Source of the DNA: Telmatactis stephensoni
Taxonomy: Eukaryota > Cnidaria > Anthozoa > Actiniaria > Isophelliidae
Direction of reading: 5' to 3'
NCBI GenBank assembly: GCA_029948255.1
Contig: JALIZF010001784.1
Span: 682,001 to 746,000 of the forward strand
DNA length: 64,000 nucleotides
Below the pieces are notes generated by a model. That model did not search any database. It was not told the DNA's origin and worked only from the letters and a program-made list of their open reading frames with translations. Each line of letters begins with the position of its first letter. The stretch's first letter is position 1. The translations under genes and the position numbers were made by a program. This document shows positions 1-15,000 of the stretch, one piece after another.

Positions 1-1710
1 TATTACATATTGCAGTAAGAATGTTTTTAATGAAAAACGAATACAGACTTTAATCATTCTAGATTATTTTAAATAAAATCTCCAATATTCTAAATGTAAC
101 TTTAAGTTAATTGTTAACTTTTTTTTTCTTTTTGCTATCTCGTTCTCGGTACCTCGAATACAGTACAATTTCTTATAGTATCTTCATCTCCCAAGTAATA
201 AAGTTTCTGACAGATATAACTTGTTTGGCCTAGTATTCAATCTTGACTACAAATTGCTGTAGATTGCGACACTGGTAATTCAGGTTCAAAAGCTTTGCAT
301 TGCTGAGCCAGTCAAACACGTCGGGGAAAATAATTGAGTTGCTTCTCTAGTGCGTCCTTTTGAATTTTTGTTGTAAAACTAAAAAAATCTTCTGGAATAT
401 AATCCTCAGCTCCAACAAAAACGGAATTTCAAAATGCAGACTTTATGACTGTAGTCAGCTACAGCACAATTCAAAAATCATTTTCAAGACTGATACAACA
501 ATTTCATTGCAATTTCGCATCACACCATACAATTCTAAAGACTATATGATAATTTCAAAGTCAGTAACTACAACAGCACAATTCAAAATTACACTTTTCC
601 AAGAAAAACAACTTAAATTCCGTTGCTACTTTCTAGCACACTAGAAATTTCCAAAATGAGTCGGCATGCAGGGAGAGTCTATTATCGTAAAACTAATACT
701 CGTTGTTGACTAGCTGTAACACTATAATTAAAAAAGCAATTAATTGAATTAATAGGCTCTCATTTGTACAGAATTAAGATGCGTCCTTAAGACACTTTGA
801 CAGGTCGGCTTAGCAACATGAGTGATGTGGTTGTTATGTACAATGGATCGGTATTGTTCTAAAATCCCGCTATATCCCGCCATGTTGTTTTCAGACTGAA
901 ACTGATCCCGTGTCCCGCCGATTTTTCAATAGGCATACCGACTTCGTCGAATTTTCAGTTTAGTTAAATAATCATTCTTTGTTAGTTAGCAATGGGTAGC
1001 ATACTGGAAAACACGCTTGGGCAGTCCATTTTCTATATTTGACTGCTCATCTCATAGTTTCTTCTTTCTTTTTCTGCCTTTAATTTAACAATGTTATTTG
1101 TGTTGAAATTTGCGTGCAGAATATTTCGAAGTTTAGACATTCAATTCACACAGTCTCGCATCCCGTTGCTATCCCGCAAGATTCCCGTATCCCGAAACCC
1201 TGCTCCCGCTCGTGATTGAAATTCCCAATTCATGCTTGTTTTCTTAGTTTAGCTTTCTTCCCGAATCCCGCGTCCCAGACCTATTGTGTACTGTACCCTG
1301 ATATTAGCTAATAATTGTTCGAATCCAGTCAAATAGAGCGATTTCATGCCAGCCATTTTTGTGGGCAAGTACAATAGGAAGGTTTTGAATGACAAAAGAT
1401 TTCATTTCTCTTGGGAAAAAAAATCTATGTTATCTCAGTGACCACAAACATGGCTGACCGGAAATCCCTCTATTGTTCACTTTGCTTGATATTCTATTTT
1501 TTACATGGTTAGTTTAATCCGAAACGCAAATGATATTGATCATCGGAAAGAGAGCTACAGCAGGTCTTTCGTATCATCTTTTCAATGATGGCAAGATTGT
1601 TTCATAATTGTTTGAAGTGAAAATTAGGCAGTTATATTGTGCATGGTTTCTTATTGATGAATGTCAGATATTTAATAAACAAATTAAACCTTTTTACGCT
1701 TACAGAGGCT

Positions 1711-1863
1711 TTGCACCATCACGTGACGGCAGCCATGGCAGGAAGCAGGAACAATAGAGTCTGGACTAACCTGGTTTACATGAGAAAGAGTTCAGTTTCC
1801 CAGGGGGAAAAGACTCTTGTTGTGCATGCCTCCTGTCATGGCTGCCATCACGTGATGGTGCAA
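1711..1863. mobile_element. 153-bp MITE, family 1, copy 1
   Basis: Terminal inverted repeats begin TTGCACCATCACGTGA and end with the complement GGTGCAA. The element is flanked by a perfect 5-bp direct repeat AGGCT (1706-1710 and 1864-1868), the expected mark of transposition. A second copy lies at 25247-25402 with the same core, including ACAATAGAGTCTGGACTAA. There is no coding capacity, so it is non-autonomous; the superfamily is not assigned. Confidence 0.85.
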
Positions 1864-2264
1864 AGGCTCTAATTGAAATATCAAAACACTGTGGCGTTTA
1901 CTCATTCTTTTATTTATTCACTCATTCATAGATCCATTTAACATTCTTTCTTTCTTTCCTAAGAGAGTTTATGAGGTCGGAACTAGGATCAAACTACTGA
2001 TCTCGGTAGCACATTTACTAACTACTCCATTGAAATGTGTGTTTAGAATATGGGTGTATCATGGGATAATTATCCATAAGAGGGCATAGGTGGAAAGACC
2101 AGCCTATAAACACTTATAAGATCTAAAGATAATGACGCAAATAGGTACTTCTTCGCTTCAATGCATATATATAAAAAGATCTATTGTGAGGGCATGGACT
2201 GTGGTATTTCCTTAAACATGTAGATGTATCGCACCACCAGACGTAAACGTAGCTATAGGTTATA

Positions 2265-2480
2265 CAATAATTGGTACATTACGCGCGATCTGATTGGTCC
2301 GCAACCGTGTGTTACAAACGTTGAGGCGCACCAATGACGTCATAGAATATCACACGCGCGCGCTCTGATTGGTTAAAATATTTCCATAAATATCATTTCC
2401 ATTTTATGTACTTCTGTCAAGATGCACAGAATACGTCAAAATGTGTCGAGGACAAAAGATTACGATATAAAGATTTATAA
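2265..2480. mobile_element. Partial foldback MITE, family 2
   Basis: Contains the paired CTGATTGGT segments and the CAAAATGTGTCGAGGACAAAA block also seen at 16725-17052 and 57706-58035. The right hairpin arm is missing, so this looks like a truncated or decayed copy. Confidence 0.6.
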
Positions 2481-5400
2481 AATTATCTGGACGCATGTAA
2501 CAGTTTAAGTTTGATAGAAAAATTAGTGAAAATAGGAATAGAATTTAGACGTCTTTCTACGTCAGACGACAATTTTTATAGGGTCAAACGATGAGTGATA
2601 GACACACCAAGTTCTTTACCATCCAAACTAAAAATGTCCCAAAACTGGATTAAGAACCACACCTTGTTGTCGATTGTCTACACCTCTGTCTCGTCTGTCA
2701 AGGATAATGGTAGACCGACGCCTCTCTGATAAAACCATATAAGAACAATGTAACCCCCTTTGTACTAGCTCGCGCCCCTTGCAGTCGCTAAATAGACACA
2801 AGCACCCAGTTATACTAAGGCGAACTTCGTCCTTCTCGCGTCTTTTGTTTCGAATCTCCATCTTTAATTTAGTTCAACTTTAAACTCATGTAGTCTATTA
2901 ATTAAGATCGATTTACGCGGCACAATTTTTGCTAGCCAACTAGCATATGCAATCTGCTTACGCCGTGACTTACGACTGTTTTAAGGTTTTAAAACAGGTT
3001 TTAAAATCCTACAAGTTTTTGTTCTTGTCGCACGCAACAGTTGTAAGCAAGTTGTAGGGGTTTCATGCGACAATAATTAAGTTGTATTAAAGCAAAAATT
3101 GCGATCGTGTAAATTGGCCTTTCGGATTTCTTTTGCCATCTGTTAAATACATTACAGAGTTTACCCTCCCTTATTTTAGCTTTAATTAGTTATTGAGGTC
3201 TGGAATTCCTCGATATATTGGCTTTCAGGCCCCAAGGTATTTAGTACAGGATTTGTTCTGTGAGAATGTAGAGTAAAACCTCCCCTTTTTGAACTTTTTG
3301 AAGCCAAAAACACTCGAAAGAGCTACCGCAAAGTGATCCAAAGTAAGCGGACTTGCGTTCGAGCATTCGAGATTATTGGCGGCTATTTTCTGAGGCTAAG
3401 ATTGCAGAGTTTTTGGGATAAATGAGATCGAGGTTGCTCTGTACACATGTAATTAATAGTGTGGGTGTGTTCAATAGTCAGGCTGTCCTCGCCTACTGAC
3501 CTTTCTTGTTTTACGGAAAGCTTAAACTATTCACAATATCCACGCCTACAAGTGATTATCCAGAACACAGTGACCTACCAGTGCGTGTGAACTTATGGAA
3601 TATGTTTGTTAACAACTGATTTAAGACCTTGGCATGGTTCTCTCTTTTTCGAGATCGTTCATTGAGTGTCGCTTATCACCACTGTAAGTAAAACAATAGA
3701 GCAGCAGCTTAACAGGGTCGAATGAAGTTAGTTTGAGGCTTCGAATTCACTGGCGTGCGCGCGCCACAAAGTCCCTATATATGCCGACCCTACAGAACAG
3801 CTCTAACAAGAATTTGCTAGCGTCAGTTCAAAAGGGAGGGGTGAATCAGGAAGACACAGAATCAAAGCCGAAGAACTTACTATATATGCGGGATACGGGA
3901 ATCGAATCCGGCACCCAAATGAGATGATGGGCGGACCACGCCGTGCTTGTCGACTCCCTATACGGAAGAAGTATTTTTAGTTTGAGAAAGATACTTATTT
4001 AAGAGCGTAACTACATCCACGTTGACACAAGAAGTATCAGCTTACGGAAGTTCAATACGTATTGCGAGAACCCCCCGACCTTACCTCCCGGTTGACACCA
4101 AGGTTTTAGCTTACGGAAGATATCCGTTAACACAGAAGAAAGTAAACGAATCCCTACTAGAGTCTCCAGTGAGGTCTTGTGGGTTTAAAGGTATTAGCCT
4201 ACAGATTATAGATGTCAGCGAAGAGAACAGTGTTTATTTACGTTCTACGTCCATGGTGGTCATCTTACTTAGCTGTTATCGCTGTAGGCGTGAAGTTTCC
4301 AAAGCTCAAGCAGGCTGCACGTTTCTTATAAAATGTATGTTGAGATAGGTGTCACCCAATATTTTTCAATTCCATACTTAGTTTACTTTCATGATGTGTG
4401 TCTAAATTTTCGAACGAGTAGTTAGAAGTATTGAATTGCTGAATCCGTCTACCAACAATACTGAGATTGCATGATTGATTGAAGTATCCAAAAACAATAC
4501 CGGCCGAAATAGGTTGTGGGTCTTTTTTGCATGAGATTTCCGTCCAGTTTTTTGTTAGACAAAGCGCTGTTTTCAGTGTTGAAACTTTGCTGAATACTCG
4601 GTTGCGTTAAGCTCTTCCAAATGCACCCGTTCAGTGGTAGATTATAAGAAAGCCCACATTGGATATTAAATGCTAAGAGAAAATGAGGTAGCGAACCTCT
4701 TGATGATGTTCGATACAAAATAAATGTTCTCCAAACAACAATGAAGAAACCGACGTTTATACAACAAAATGTAATATCAGGAGTATGTTAATTACAGAGA
4801 GAGTTCTTTTATTTTTTTATTTTTTGCTTTTATTTTGGATATAATGGTTTCTGCGTTTTCAGCTCCTTGTCACATACAATTCACAAACTTTCCATTCCAA
4901 TTGAAGTACTCGACAGCATAAGTTTTTATTTGTCAAAATACTTAAATACATTGAAAAGAAACTCACTTAACTTAGTTAACCACCAAGTGTATAGAAAACC
5001 CCATAGAAAACTTCCTGAACTAACATGTTATGTCTAGAAATTGGACAAAGCTTTCATAGAAGCGAGAAATTCAATAACGGAAAAGTTTTGTTTTGTCTTC
5101 TTTCTTTGATACACCAATGAACCTACTTAAACTGCATTATGTGATAGAGTTGCACGCAGAAAATAACTGACGTTTTCAACAATTTTAATGAAGGATTCAT
5201 TGATACCCTTTTTTGGCAATTAAGTCCTGATCTGTTGAGATGCAGTTTTCTTCCCTTCGTGCAGATTTCGGAATACACTCGGAACTTCGTAAGTGGGTCG
5301 ACTTTGAGCGAACGAGCTCGGGAACTTTTGGTAAAGTTCACTTACATTTCTTTTGCTCTAAAAACAATAAACTTAAAATTAGTTCGAACTAGTAAAGGCT

Positions 5401-8400
5401 TTATTTGTGGTCGGAAATTGCTCAGATTGCTTTAAGTTGTTTTAAGAGCAATATTCCAAAGATTGCACGCAATCATCTCAATATAAACCACAGCTATTTT
5501 TCACCAACATGTAATATTTTTACTTTGAATACTTTGCTCTCAAAAATACCAAAAGAGGTGTAGCTAAAGACACGCCAATTGCCTGGATATTGGCTTATTT
5601 AATTGGACAAAACACTGAACGTATTCAGAGCTTGAACCCTCAGTTATATGAACAGCGACCTAATCCGACCATAGATGCAGGAGAGAACATTTCACCTTCA
5701 ATAATACGACCACTACCGTTAAAATGCGACCATTGTTTATGACCTCATCATTGAGAGACGAATTAGAGAGATTGTCTCTGTATGTAGAGTTAAAATAAAT
5801 TTTACCCTCAGTAATTCGACCATTTGGCCTAAAACAACTAATTTTTTGTCATATCATTGATGGATAGATTTATAGATTGTCTGTGTAGAGTATATCCTCA
5901 AAAATTCGACCAATGGCCTAATAGACCATTTCTGCATGTGTATGAATAAGTTAGAGGTCGTCTGGATATGTAAAACAGTAAAAGGTGTTTATAACAAAAC
6001 TGAATTCAACGACCCAAATTATGTTTGTTCCGATATCCTTTCCCTATTTGCTTTACCAAATGCATACACTCATTGTCTTCAGAACTGAACAAAAAAGAGT
6101 CATTTCCTTGCGTTAATCCAAAATCCAGATCTGGATTCATTTTGTTATTAGTTCTTTTTTATCTTGGTTCTTTTTGGCTTTGCGCTCAGTCTTTGATTTC
6201 TTAAAGAGTTCTAATTATTGCCAAGGTATTGTTTGAACCCTGATGTGATGTGATCTTCGATTGTTGTTCTATTCGCTGGCGCATTATCCTAGCGTACATA
6301 GACCTCACAATATTGACCCAAGATATATGACATATGGTATAGCGAGCGTTCCTTGGATCTCAGAGACGCTTTATTTAAAGCGCGCTGTATTGGGAAGAAA
6401 ACCTTGCCAAATTTCGTCCAATCCAGTAAATTAATTAGGCCATTCTTTTATCATACGATATGATCACCAATACAGATAGATAACTATCTAGATTTTACAG
6501 TTACAACAAGAACAATGGACCACTTAAAATATGTTGGTTTCCGTTGTTAGCTCATCAAGGATTCCGCACTAAAGAGTTTTGCTACTAAGCAACATAAACT
6601 CGACGGGTTTGAGGTACTGTAAATGATCTTAGCGACCCCAAGACCTCCATAGCGCTTCGTATTCAGTTACACTGAGCATTGCAAGGGGCTGATTGTGGGA
6701 ATTTGCCAGTAACACTGAACTGTGCGTTGTTTTTGACAGAGCTTTTGAATGATTTCTTGGGTCAAGAAGAAACCGCAACCGGAGAGTTTGCATAAAATCT
6801 ACTGTAGCAGACGCGAGATTTGGTAAGTCTGATTTTATAATTTTTATACTTTGGTTAGTGGAAATCGCTAACCAAAGCAATACGACAACGATTGACTAAA
6901 GAACACAAGAATTGTCAACAACGCTCGTGACTGCAACTAAATCTAAACTTTTTAACATCTGAATGTAATTCTAACACAAGGAAGGACAAAAGCCAAGAAT
7001 CTAAGTCTAATTACCTACTACTCCCCCGTTTTTGTCAATCAAGTAATCAAATTTGTCATTTTCCAATCATGATCATTGGTTCTAGAAGTTTTTTCAGGGT
7101 GATCAAACGTTCGAACGATCATTGATTCGACTGGGTGATTCTGTTCCAAGGAAGGCTTTTCTAGATTTTTTGTGATGTTATTATTAAGCGTTTCTTTGTG
7201 AAATGTTCGCCTTTTTGGCTGAAAACAAGTATCCTGCTAGGACTGAACTGGGATACCATGCCAATGGACTACAGTTGAGATCTCGGCTCTTCTTTGCTGC
7301 CAGGCATAAGTAGGGCCTTAAGGCAAAGTACGATTTGACTTAAATACCAATAGAATTTTACTCTTCTTCGTACTGCTTCGAATTACCTTAGAAACAATGA
7401 GCTTTGATCATAAAATTCAAAATGATTGACTTTGGTTTGAACTTCTCTTCACCGAAAATCTTGCCGCGAAACAAGATCTTTTACCATCTTTGGTCCATAC
7501 GTTACTAATGTCAAGCTATAATATATTAGTTAAGCAGATTTAACCCATAAAAGATAAGAATAAAGCTGCAAGTATTTATCAATAAAATCGAAACTTCAAT
7601 TCTCTTTCCGCAGTGCCTCATGTAATTTTCTTATGTGAATTTTAATCAAATCTTAGATAGCGTTACTAATAGTAAATCTGCGAAGATTTCTACAGCCTAA
7701 CCAATAAAACCCTAAAGAGATTTATAAAGGTCAATAAGGGGCCTTATTTCAAGTTATCACTCACTATTGGCTGGCTATTGTTGAGCGAAGCGCAAGGAAA
7801 CATTCTTGATTAGTTAATCTCCGCTGAGACTTGTGAGTCGCATGTAAATTGGAACAAAACCCCGCCGTCGCTTCTTTGGCATGGCCTAATGGGTCGGTGG
7901 AAGCGCTGTCACAAGGAACGATTAGGGGCTTTTGTTCTGAGGTGATTATTGGGTGCTATTTTCAGAGTATAAGTTGTGCAAACTAGCTTCAATTAAGATG
8001 GTAAGACACGCTATAGGAATCGTTTGTTTGAATACTGAAAAGCATAGGCTCCTGTCAAAACGGTGAGTCATAAAATGAAATGAAATGAAACGAATTGAAA
8101 TGAGATGAAATAAGAATCTTAGACACGCTTTCTTCTAATCCAAGGTGATCTTAATCTAACGAAAGGTTTTGGTATAATAATAGCTTTCAAAATCGTCTTT
8201 ACGCTTCCTTGTAATCCAAGTTGATCTTAATCTAACGAAAGTTCGTTGTATAGATCGACCATAATAGCAGTTAAAGTCTTAGACACACTTCTTATCTTAA
8301 ATGAATCTCACAAAAGTCACTGGCATGCATGACAGTAGTATTCAAAATCTTAAGACACGCTTCCGTCTTATCCACGATAATCTAAATATCGCTGGAAATA

Positions 8401-8819
8401 CTGGTCTGATATTATTTTCACGTGATGCATAATCCTGTGATCAGTTATTAAAATAGCAGTACTCTTGACCTTTAATTTCACAAATCCCACTCTTATCGCA
8501 AATTTCTTCAGTATTAGCGAATCCGTTCTTAGTAGATCTATATTGGATTCTTTGCTTACTATTGAGCTTTTGAGTGGGTTTGACGTCATTCGTTAGAAAA
8601 AGAACTTCCGGGTCGTCCACTTTAAAACCTTTGCTTCTCATATTCTTTATAACTAGTCTGTACTTCTTGTCTCCTATACTTCTCTACCGCGCCTTTACCA
8701 ACCTGAAATCTTACCCACTCCCTTACGACATTACAGTATTTGCAGGCGGAAACATTTACTTCTTGCGTCCTAGCTAGAGTTTAACTACTGCGTCAGCTCT
8801 TCTTTTTGTACTTGCTTTA

Positions 8820-9275
8820 ATTTTCTCCACCCCTTTGCCGCAGTACTGATTTGAAACCTTACCCCTACACCAACCTTGCTACCGACAACCAACTTACCCT
8901 TTATGTACTATACCGACACCAGGAACCTATTACTAGTGTAATGGGGTCCTGCCCCTCCCAATTCGGCGATGACATTTTTACTGACGTGAAACCTTACCCC
9001 ACTACTTGCTACTGATGTCAAACTTTAACCCCACCCCCCACGCCGCATTTGCTACTGAAGTCAAACCTTACCCCACCCCCTACAGCGCATTTGCTATACT
9101 GACATGAAACGTTGCTCCTTCTCCCTACGCTGTTTTTACTACTGACTTGAAACCTCGCCCTACTCCACGCCGCTTTACTGTTACTGACCAAAAACTTTAG
9201 CCCCACCCCCTAGGCCACATTTGCTACTGACGTCAAACCTTACCTCTACCCCCCTATGCCGCATTTGCTACCAGC
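8820..9275. repeat. Minisatellite, ~55-bp unit, diverged
   Basis: Repeated units follow the pattern GCTACTGACGTCAAACC, then TTACCCCACCCCC, then TACGCCGCATTT. About seven to eight imperfect copies can be read, the best between 8995 and 9275. The cytosine-rich strand is the + strand. No gene is associated. Confidence 0.75.
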
Positions 9276-12025
9276 CCCTTCCCATCTCCCCGCCACGCCA
9301 CACCTGCGCTTTCTAGTCTGCGGCCATGGAACCAACTCGATCGTCAATCACTCACTCACTTCATCAGCAACATCGCTACATATTCCGTATTTTAACCAAT
9401 TAATGGCGGCAGAGAACCGGAAATTATGAAGGCGTGTCGGTCTAGATAACACTTTCTGGATGAAAGATGAATACTTCGAAACTGAGATTATCGATGCTCC
9501 GTATCCTGAAAACAATCAATTCCACGCAAAATTATACTTACATGTATTACTCTCTCTGACATACTCGAAAAGGGTTTTCAATCTAGTCGAAATCGGAGTT
9601 TTCGTTTTCCATTTACTGCATTTTTTTCATATACTTCGAAGTTTAACTAAACAACATATCGTGCATTGAAACAAATAACTCAAAACAACGTTGGCGATAA
9701 AAAAAGAGAGGACAAAAAATGAAAATATTGCGCATTTTGATTGGTTGGTATCTTTTCGCTAAGAAATAACACTCGATAACTGATAACCAAACAAGGGCCT
9801 CGAGAATTAGACAAGTATTTTTGGAAAAAACTTCTACGACAACAAACCCGGAAAGAAAACAATTAGATTTTCTAGCTAAGTTGACATTGACATGGCTTTC
9901 CACAGGTAACCCACGTAGCAAATAGAAGACATCTTTCCAAAATTTTACATTTATTTTAGAATTGTTCTTGTTATTTGTCAAGCAAAGTCTGGTAAACGTT
10001 GACGTCATGAAGGACTTAGCTTGTTTAAAACGACGACGCCAGTCTTCCTACAGCTCGTAGATATCATCATTAATACGAAAGATTTTCAATCATTAAGTTA
10101 AAAATAGCCATGCATGCTAAGTGATCTTCAAGTGGAAGCTTTGACAGTAACGCATCAGTTGGATGTTACTCCTGTTGTGGACTGAACGAATCAGTTCTGA
10201 GGTGTAAGTAGCATGTTTTACTGAAATTCATGCTTTGTGCCTTTTTTACAACTCATGCAGCTTGAAGAACTACAAGGTAGGCGAACGCAAGCAACTTAAT
10301 CGATCAAGAACTTGAAATTTGGAAACTTAAATCCTTATATCTAAATCCTTGTCTAGTGTTTATTGCTAAGTAGGACATCTAGAACTCTTTGCAGCTTGTT
10401 TTAGAGCAGTTTGTCAAACCCCTGATTGGATAACTAGTAGACTTCATTAAAGCAAAACTGAACATGTCGAAATAGTCGTACAAACAAACAAATTTACTGC
10501 AACATGTTTTTGTTATAATATAAGTCATCAATACTATTATCAACAATATATAGTCCTTTTATCAACATTAATTATTTCATTTTTAAATCATATCATTTCT
10601 ACTGTATTTTGATGCGAGAAACACAAAAAACATGCAAAACTACTTGTTTCAAAACATGTTGGCGACTGGCGCGAAATACCGTTAAATCATATGAACGTGT
10701 TTTTGCGTAATTTGAAGAAAATATGTAATATCAAAATAACAATAATTAACATTAATTATTAGTATAAGTATTACCAATTACGTCAACCTCATAAAACAAC
10801 TCTTTTATACTATATGGTTAAAATTTTTCAGTTCTTTCCTTCGAACGTTCCTTTCGAACCTTTCCAACTGCCACAACGTACGTTAGATTGATTGCAATAA
10901 ACCCGTTAGTTAGTAGACTAGATACAAGTAAACCTTATTTCCATTTCTTTTGTCGATTAATATAAACTATATTACACACCACTATAACATTCAATTTTTA
11001 TTTCACTTTTTTGCACTCACTCTACATGCTAGTAAGTCAAGTATGTCCGCAAACAAGTGACTCACTAAACGTTAAACATCCTAAACGTTACTTTTGGTAA
11101 ATCCTAAGCTTAGTCATAAAACTAGAAATTATTTTATCCGAAATAAGACCATAGTACGACAGAAGGTGACCATAAGTTTTCAGGAAAAGAATTTGAACCT
11201 CAACACTTCAATAGTTTCAAAACTAATTCGCGTGTTTAAATCAAGTTTCAAACTAGACGTTATCAATTCTTTAATGACTGAATGTTACAGCTTGCACGAA
11301 TATTGAAAAGCAATGTTTGCAACTTGTTCATTCCAAACAAAATTGATTTGAAAACTTGAAAGAGAACTATAAAAACTCTTTCAGTGGGGAAAAGCAGCAT
11401 AAAGATCTCATAGTACATGCTAAAACAAATTCCGTTAGAGCATATGCATGTTTTTAACTTATTTTTGTTATGATAAACATCAAAAGTCATTATACTATTG
11501 CTGATTACTATCAAGATACGATGTCAATTCATCAAAATGAATTATCTAATTTCGCAATATTTTTACTCATATATTCCCTCTCTCTCCCGCCACTCCTTTT
11601 TGCTGGCGTCTCCAATACTGTTCTCACGACAAAACAAAGCTTCACTAAACACTTAAACAATCGCTAGAAACTGCTTTCCTGACATGTGGTTTAGACTTTG
11701 CTGTCGCTTCGGTTTTGTTTCTTTAGCCACCGAATGTGAATAGCCTTCGGGGTCAAAAGGTTTTCAGTTACCACGAGTGCTATATTAAGAATCAAACTGT
11801 ACGATCAAAACAGCGTCGTAAAGACTTACTATTGTACGTTAAGCAAGGAAAAACGCAGCCAAAAAGACTACAGAAAGATCTAACAAAAAAAAAAAGTATG
11901 TTCACCAAAAGAGGACATTTGAATGGCTTCTTTTTAGTGTAGGCCCTTTGAGGTAGATTGTTTAGCTTTGTTTACCTTTATACTATAATCTTACTCAACT
12001 CTTTCTCTTAAATTTTCAGATCTTG

Positions 12026-15000
12026 ATGCCTCGTGAGTGTGTAGCTATGAGATTCTCTTTAGTACTGCTTGTTCTATGCTTGTTGGGACTAACAACACAG
12101 GGTGTTTGGAGCTGCCCAAGGCAATGTACATGTGGATGGACCTACAGATGTAAAGTCCAAGATCTAAGCACGCTACCCAGTTTCCTTCCTTTTAACGTCA
12201 CGCGTCTGTAAGTTAATGTTGGATATCTTATTTGTTATAGGACTTACTATTTAAAACACTGTAATACAGTTAGGAAAATAATAGTTTGGTCAATGTGGTC
12301 CTTAAAGGACTCCAAGTATGAATCACAGAGCGGGTTTAAAAAGGGTAAAATCTCTGCATGAGTCATTTAATTCATGAGCTTTTCGTGACTAGGCGGGACG
12401 CGCTCTCTAAGGATTTCCACACAAGCAATTTTCCATAACAATTTTTTTGCTTGTTTGGATGAGAAAATTTGACCAAATTTCATACAACAAATGTATTAGC
12501 TCGACGTGTAGATGTGGAAAATCTTCATAGAAAATTTGTCAAAAAAAAAATGCTCGTGTCGAGTCGAAGGACCTTTAGTGACATTAAACTGAAAGATTTT
12601 GGATTTTCCTCAACTAATGCTGTACTCTGTAATTTGTCTTCGAGTTAAATGTGTGAGGTCTGTATTAAAAAAATCTCGTCCTGGCAAGTCTTATTTTAGG
12701 ACTATGAGAAAACAAACCCTCTTCTTTGAAAAACACGATCGTAGCTAGACTAGCTAGTTTTGTTTACGATGTACACTTAAATATTTTTTCTGTAAACTAT
12801 GCTGTGGTCGAGTGACTTTAATTGCTCGCCAAAACGAGGGAAATTTACTTCAAATACCTTTACACCGTTCTAGTCTAGACAATAACAACTTAAAAAACAC
12901 TTATAGTCAATTTTCAGTTGCAATTTTCTAAAGAATTTTCTTTTTTGCAAAAACATGAGTCGATAATTATGATAGTTTAATGTACCCTAGAGGCATGCAC
13001 TGTTACAAAGGGAATTGTCGGTTCATAAGAAAGGACGGTTTTGTGTTGGCCAGTCATTTAGGCTACATAGTTCAACAAAGAAACTCTAAACATGAACTAC
13101 ATTTGCACGCAATGTCAGCTGTTGTTATCTGTACAGACAGGACAAATGGCGGAAAGAACGTGCAATTGATTGTTTTCTTAGACAAAGTGATTTTTTACAG
13201 TCGCCGCGTGGACTAAACTACCGTCGGACATTTACTGAAGAATAATGGTCTTAGGAAACAGTCTTATGCAAGAAAGAAAGAAAAAAAGCCGGAAGAAAAG
13301 AAGAGAAAAGAAACGAAATGAAAAGAAAAGAAAGAAACGGAAAGAAAGAAAGAAAGAAGAAAAAAGAATAAATGAAGGAAGAAAAAAAGAAAGTGAGGAA
13401 ACTGGAAGAAAGCAAAAAGAAACGAACGAAGGAGAGTGTTGTAGTATATTTTTGTTGGGAAACTGAAGAAAAAAAGAAAGATCGAAAGAGAAAGAAAGAA
13501 AAAAAAAAAGAGAAAGAAAGAAAGAGAAAGAGAAAGAGAAAGAGAAAGAAAAAAGGCCAAGATCAGGAAGGAAATTAAAAGACGTCGAACTAGAAAATTC
13601 AAGATTATGTAAATACATTTGTATATAGCCATTAATTGACACATGCAGCCTCGCAACGAATGTTTCCATATCATTTTATTCCTATACATCCTAAAACATG
13701 GCTATTCCCCGAAGGGCTTGTGGTCAAAACAACGCTTTTCAGTCAGAGATAACCGAACCGGAGTTTACTAATCTCTCTTCCCAATTATAAACCCAGCGAT
13801 CTTATCTGTAACTCTTAAGCTTGGATTTGGTAAAAATAGAACTAGATCAACGGGTCAATGACTGTTCTTTGATTGCCGAAATATCGAGGGTCAAACTTGT
13901 TTTCGATTGTCTTTTGATCGAGTGTTCTAGAATGTTTGTCTGTCTCGCATGTTGTGTCGTGACGTAGTCTTTCTATTAGTATTACTGTACTTTCAATTAT
14001 TCTCTAATTTCTTTGCTTGATGCTTTTTCTCTTTACAAACTATATTTTCCATTTGATAAAGCATTCCAAAATGCTTGTATGTTTGACATGTGGCGGCAAA
14101 ATCACTTTCAGTGTATCCCTAATTCTCTGTTTGTTTTCCTGTTTACAAAGCATATATTAATGATGGTTATGGTTTTTGATTGAGTGTTTTTTAATATTCC
14201 CTATCTGACATGATACACTTCCTATTACATGCTATTAATTTCGCTAATCACTAATTTATGTGAATCGTTGTAGAAGTCTAGACTAATCGAAGTTTTTTGA
14301 TGAGGTATTCTAGAATTCTAAGCAAGTAAACATTTAAAAAATAATTTTTACTTGGAGAAGGAGCGAGGGAAAACAGATACTGGAGTAAGAGAAAGAGCAC
14401 ACGGACAACCAGACGCGGGCGAACAAACCGCAAGAAAAAAAAGAAGCTTCACTGATCCAGAGAGAAGGGTCACCAAATGAAATAGTGATCGGTTCAAAGT
14501 CTTTGTCCGTGATTTTTCACTACTAATTAAGCGTTGCCAGGACACGCGCAGTCACAGGCGGGAGTCGAACTTCCTGTTTTTAACGACAATTCGTTTTATG
14601 TTGAAAACCGAATTTTTCTGTAACTCCGACAACGAAGGGTGCATGAATTTCCGAATCTTCAAACAGCAGTAGCATACTATGCTATATATTTTGAGCTATG
14701 TATGCTTACGTACTGGCTAAAAAATAACGACACGTGCGAACGTTCCTTTAAAATATGACAACTATGATACAGTTATCATTATTTAATGCACTATAAGTAT
14801 TACGCAAATGGTGTTGTTTAACGGCGTTTACGTGTTGTCATCCGTGATGAACCTCTGTGAGCATGCTGTGAACTACATAAGCATCCAGGGGGAAGTATAG
14901 ACTCCATAGCAAGTGGATTACAGAAATATTGACTGTCAGAGTACTATTTTTTATTCATTTCACCTTGTTGCAGGCAAACTATAGTGTTTTTCCTCTTGCC

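Larger units (their letters stand above)
1..12019. other. Gene-free region upstream of the LRR GPCR
   Basis: No coding exon with convincing homology or a splice-consistent frame was found on either strand. The open frames here are short and unrelated to any family I know. The stretch holds a 153-bp MITE (1711-1863), a partial foldback element (2265-2480), diverged tandem segments (about 5690-5920 and 8100-8390), a minisatellite (8820-9275), and AT-rich sequence with nothing recognisable. A non-coding 5' exon of the GPCR could lie here (for example one ending near 10200 before GTAAGT) but cannot be shown from sequence alone. Confidence 0.6.

Noticed and set aside
4022..4348. 108-codon open frame
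   Set aside because: Contains a short imperfect DNA repeat (GTTGACAC ... GCTTACGGAAG twice), no domain, and no splice or promoter context.
12980..13216. 78-codon open frame in the GPCR first intron
   Set aside because: No homology, no LRR pattern and no flanking splice sites in phase.
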